From the NCBI GenBank assembly GCA_036873755.1, contig JAVTVY010016183.1, positions 1 to 64,000 of the forward strand: a stretch of 64,000 nt of DNA, in the 5' to 3' direction. Source of the stretch: Hanleya hanleyi. Taxonomy: Eukaryota; Mollusca; Polyplacophora; Lepidopleurida; Hanleyidae. The notes under the pieces are model-generated. The model made no database searches. It had not been told where the DNA came from and saw nothing but the letters and a program-made list of their open reading frames with translations. Both the position numbers and the translations under genes were made by a program. This document shows positions 63,319 to 64,000 of the stretch, piece after piece. Positions within the stretch are counted from its first letter, which is position 1, and every line of letters begins with the position of its first letter.

Positions 63319-64000
63319 ATGCTATCTGCGCGAGTACGGAAGCACGCCTCGATGCTCCGTGCATTGAAGACGGCCCCACCCGAGTTGGTCCAAACAATTG
63401 TACGCGGTGCGGACCCTGACCGTGTACGCTGTCTGTGCGAGATCGGGTACAACCTGTTAAAAGGCAATGTACCACTGACTCCGGCTCAGAAGACCAAGTT
63501 GGCCAAGCAGAAGACAGGTCTCCGAACCCTAGTCCAGAAGCGAATCTCTCAAACACAAAAGAAAAAGGTGTTACAGAAAGGCGGCTTTCTTGGGGCCATC
63601 TTAGCACCGTTGGCCGCTTCCGTGTTGGGTACAGCATTGGGTGATTGGGTGGACTCTTCGGCCGACAATGAACCACACGAAAAAATGGTCCTCGTCGAAC
63701 CACGGTTCCTTCAAAACCTCCTATCGTCCTACCCTGTTCCACCTACGGTGAAGACGATAAACATCCTCGATGAAGAGATGCAAAAGATCTTACAAGGGCC
63801 GGGGTTGCGCGACAGTGAGAAAGTACAGCGGTACAATGAGATGCTTCAACGGTACATGACGTTGATGGACCAATACAAAACCCTCTCTATCCCAGCACCA
63901 CCACCACCACCACGCGACACAAGGCCGACCTCTGCACCGCTCCAACAGTCGCCAATTTTGTGGCCCTGCACGTGGATGGACAACAGGTCTCAGCCACGGC
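63319..64000 (+). CDS. Polinton B virion-core-like protein, runs off the window
   Basis: An open frame of at least 227 codons with no stop before the window end. N-part: ELVQTIVRGADPDRVRCLCE and KGNVPLTPAQKTKLAKQK, then a basic RTLVQKRISQTQKKKVLQ stretch, a Gly-rich hydrophobic segment GGFLGAILAPLAASVLGTAL, a helical part (SEKVQRYNEMLQRYMTLMDQ) and a PPPPPP run. This layout is typical of a Polinton gene often compared with adenovirus core protein X/mu or pVI. A role in packaging or membrane lysis is inferred. It follows the ATPase and its 3' stem-loop. Confidence 0.7.
   Translation, partial: MLSARVRKHASMLRALKTAPPELVQTIVRGADPDRVRCLCEIGYNLLKGNVPLTPAQKTKLAKQKTGLRTLVQKRISQTQKKKVLQKGGFLGAILAPLAASVLGTALGDWVDSSADNEPHEKMVLVEPRFLQNLLSSYPVPPTVKTINILDEEMQKILQGPGLRDSEKVQRYNEMLQRYMTLMDQYKTLSIPAPPPPPRDTRPTSAPLQQSPILWPCTWMDNRSQPR

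Noticed and set aside
63257..63742. 161-aa minus-strand ORF
   Set aside because: Antisense shadow of the core-like gene, which is the frame with family resemblance.

Overview
The window looks like nuclear DNA of a eukaryote, most likely an invertebrate animal. It has C2H2 zinc fingers, GT-AG introns, AATAAA signals, TATA promoters, satellites and a dense stack of Polinton/Maverick elements. Penelope-like (PLE) and Ty3/gypsy relics are also present. I cannot name the species. Almost everything recognisable belongs to mobile or virus-like DNA; no ordinary host gene is secure apart from a decayed kinase-like fragment.

Layout. 1-2.6 kb: three zinc-finger genes or fragments, the last carrying the N-terminal domain of Polinton DNA polymerase. 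2.7-12.9 kb: satellite DNA built of three tandem ~3.4-kb units with CRE-like and NRF1-like site arrays and a 144-bp palindrome in each. 12.9-22.9 kb: gene-poor DNA with a PLE bounded by inverted ~270-bp repeats, a Ty3/gypsy integrase relic and a kinase-like pseudogene. 22.9-25.2 kb: the NRF1-site satellite again, beside a broken minus-strand copy of the zinc-finger gene.

25.5-64 kb: nested Polintons. Element B (25.5-26.76 and 60.25-64 kb) carries PC4-like genes, integrase with chromodomain, a membrane protein, packaging ATPase and a virion-core-like protein. Its integrase is split by element A2 (~26.76-60.25 kb). A2's DNA polymerase gene is in turn split by A1 (37141-53742, 16.6 kb), which has intact TIRs and a perfect 6-bp target duplication GATGTA. 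PLE fragments lie inside A1, A2 and B.

The A-type gene plan is: left TIR, two small Cys-rich ORFs, a double-PC4-like zinc protein, a region hiding a minus-strand microexon gene, and zinc-finger DNA polymerase B on the plus strand. On the minus strand, reading from the right TIR inward, follow a membrane protein, a Bcl-2-like 78-aa protein, penton, a 123-aa basic protein, major capsid protein, integrase and ATPase. Together these would make a self-synthesising, capsid-forming element. Both A copies are inactive by multiple stops and frameshifts, but several small genes (Bcl-2-like, 123-aa) are intact in both. I did not recognise the adenovirus-type protease usual in Polintons.
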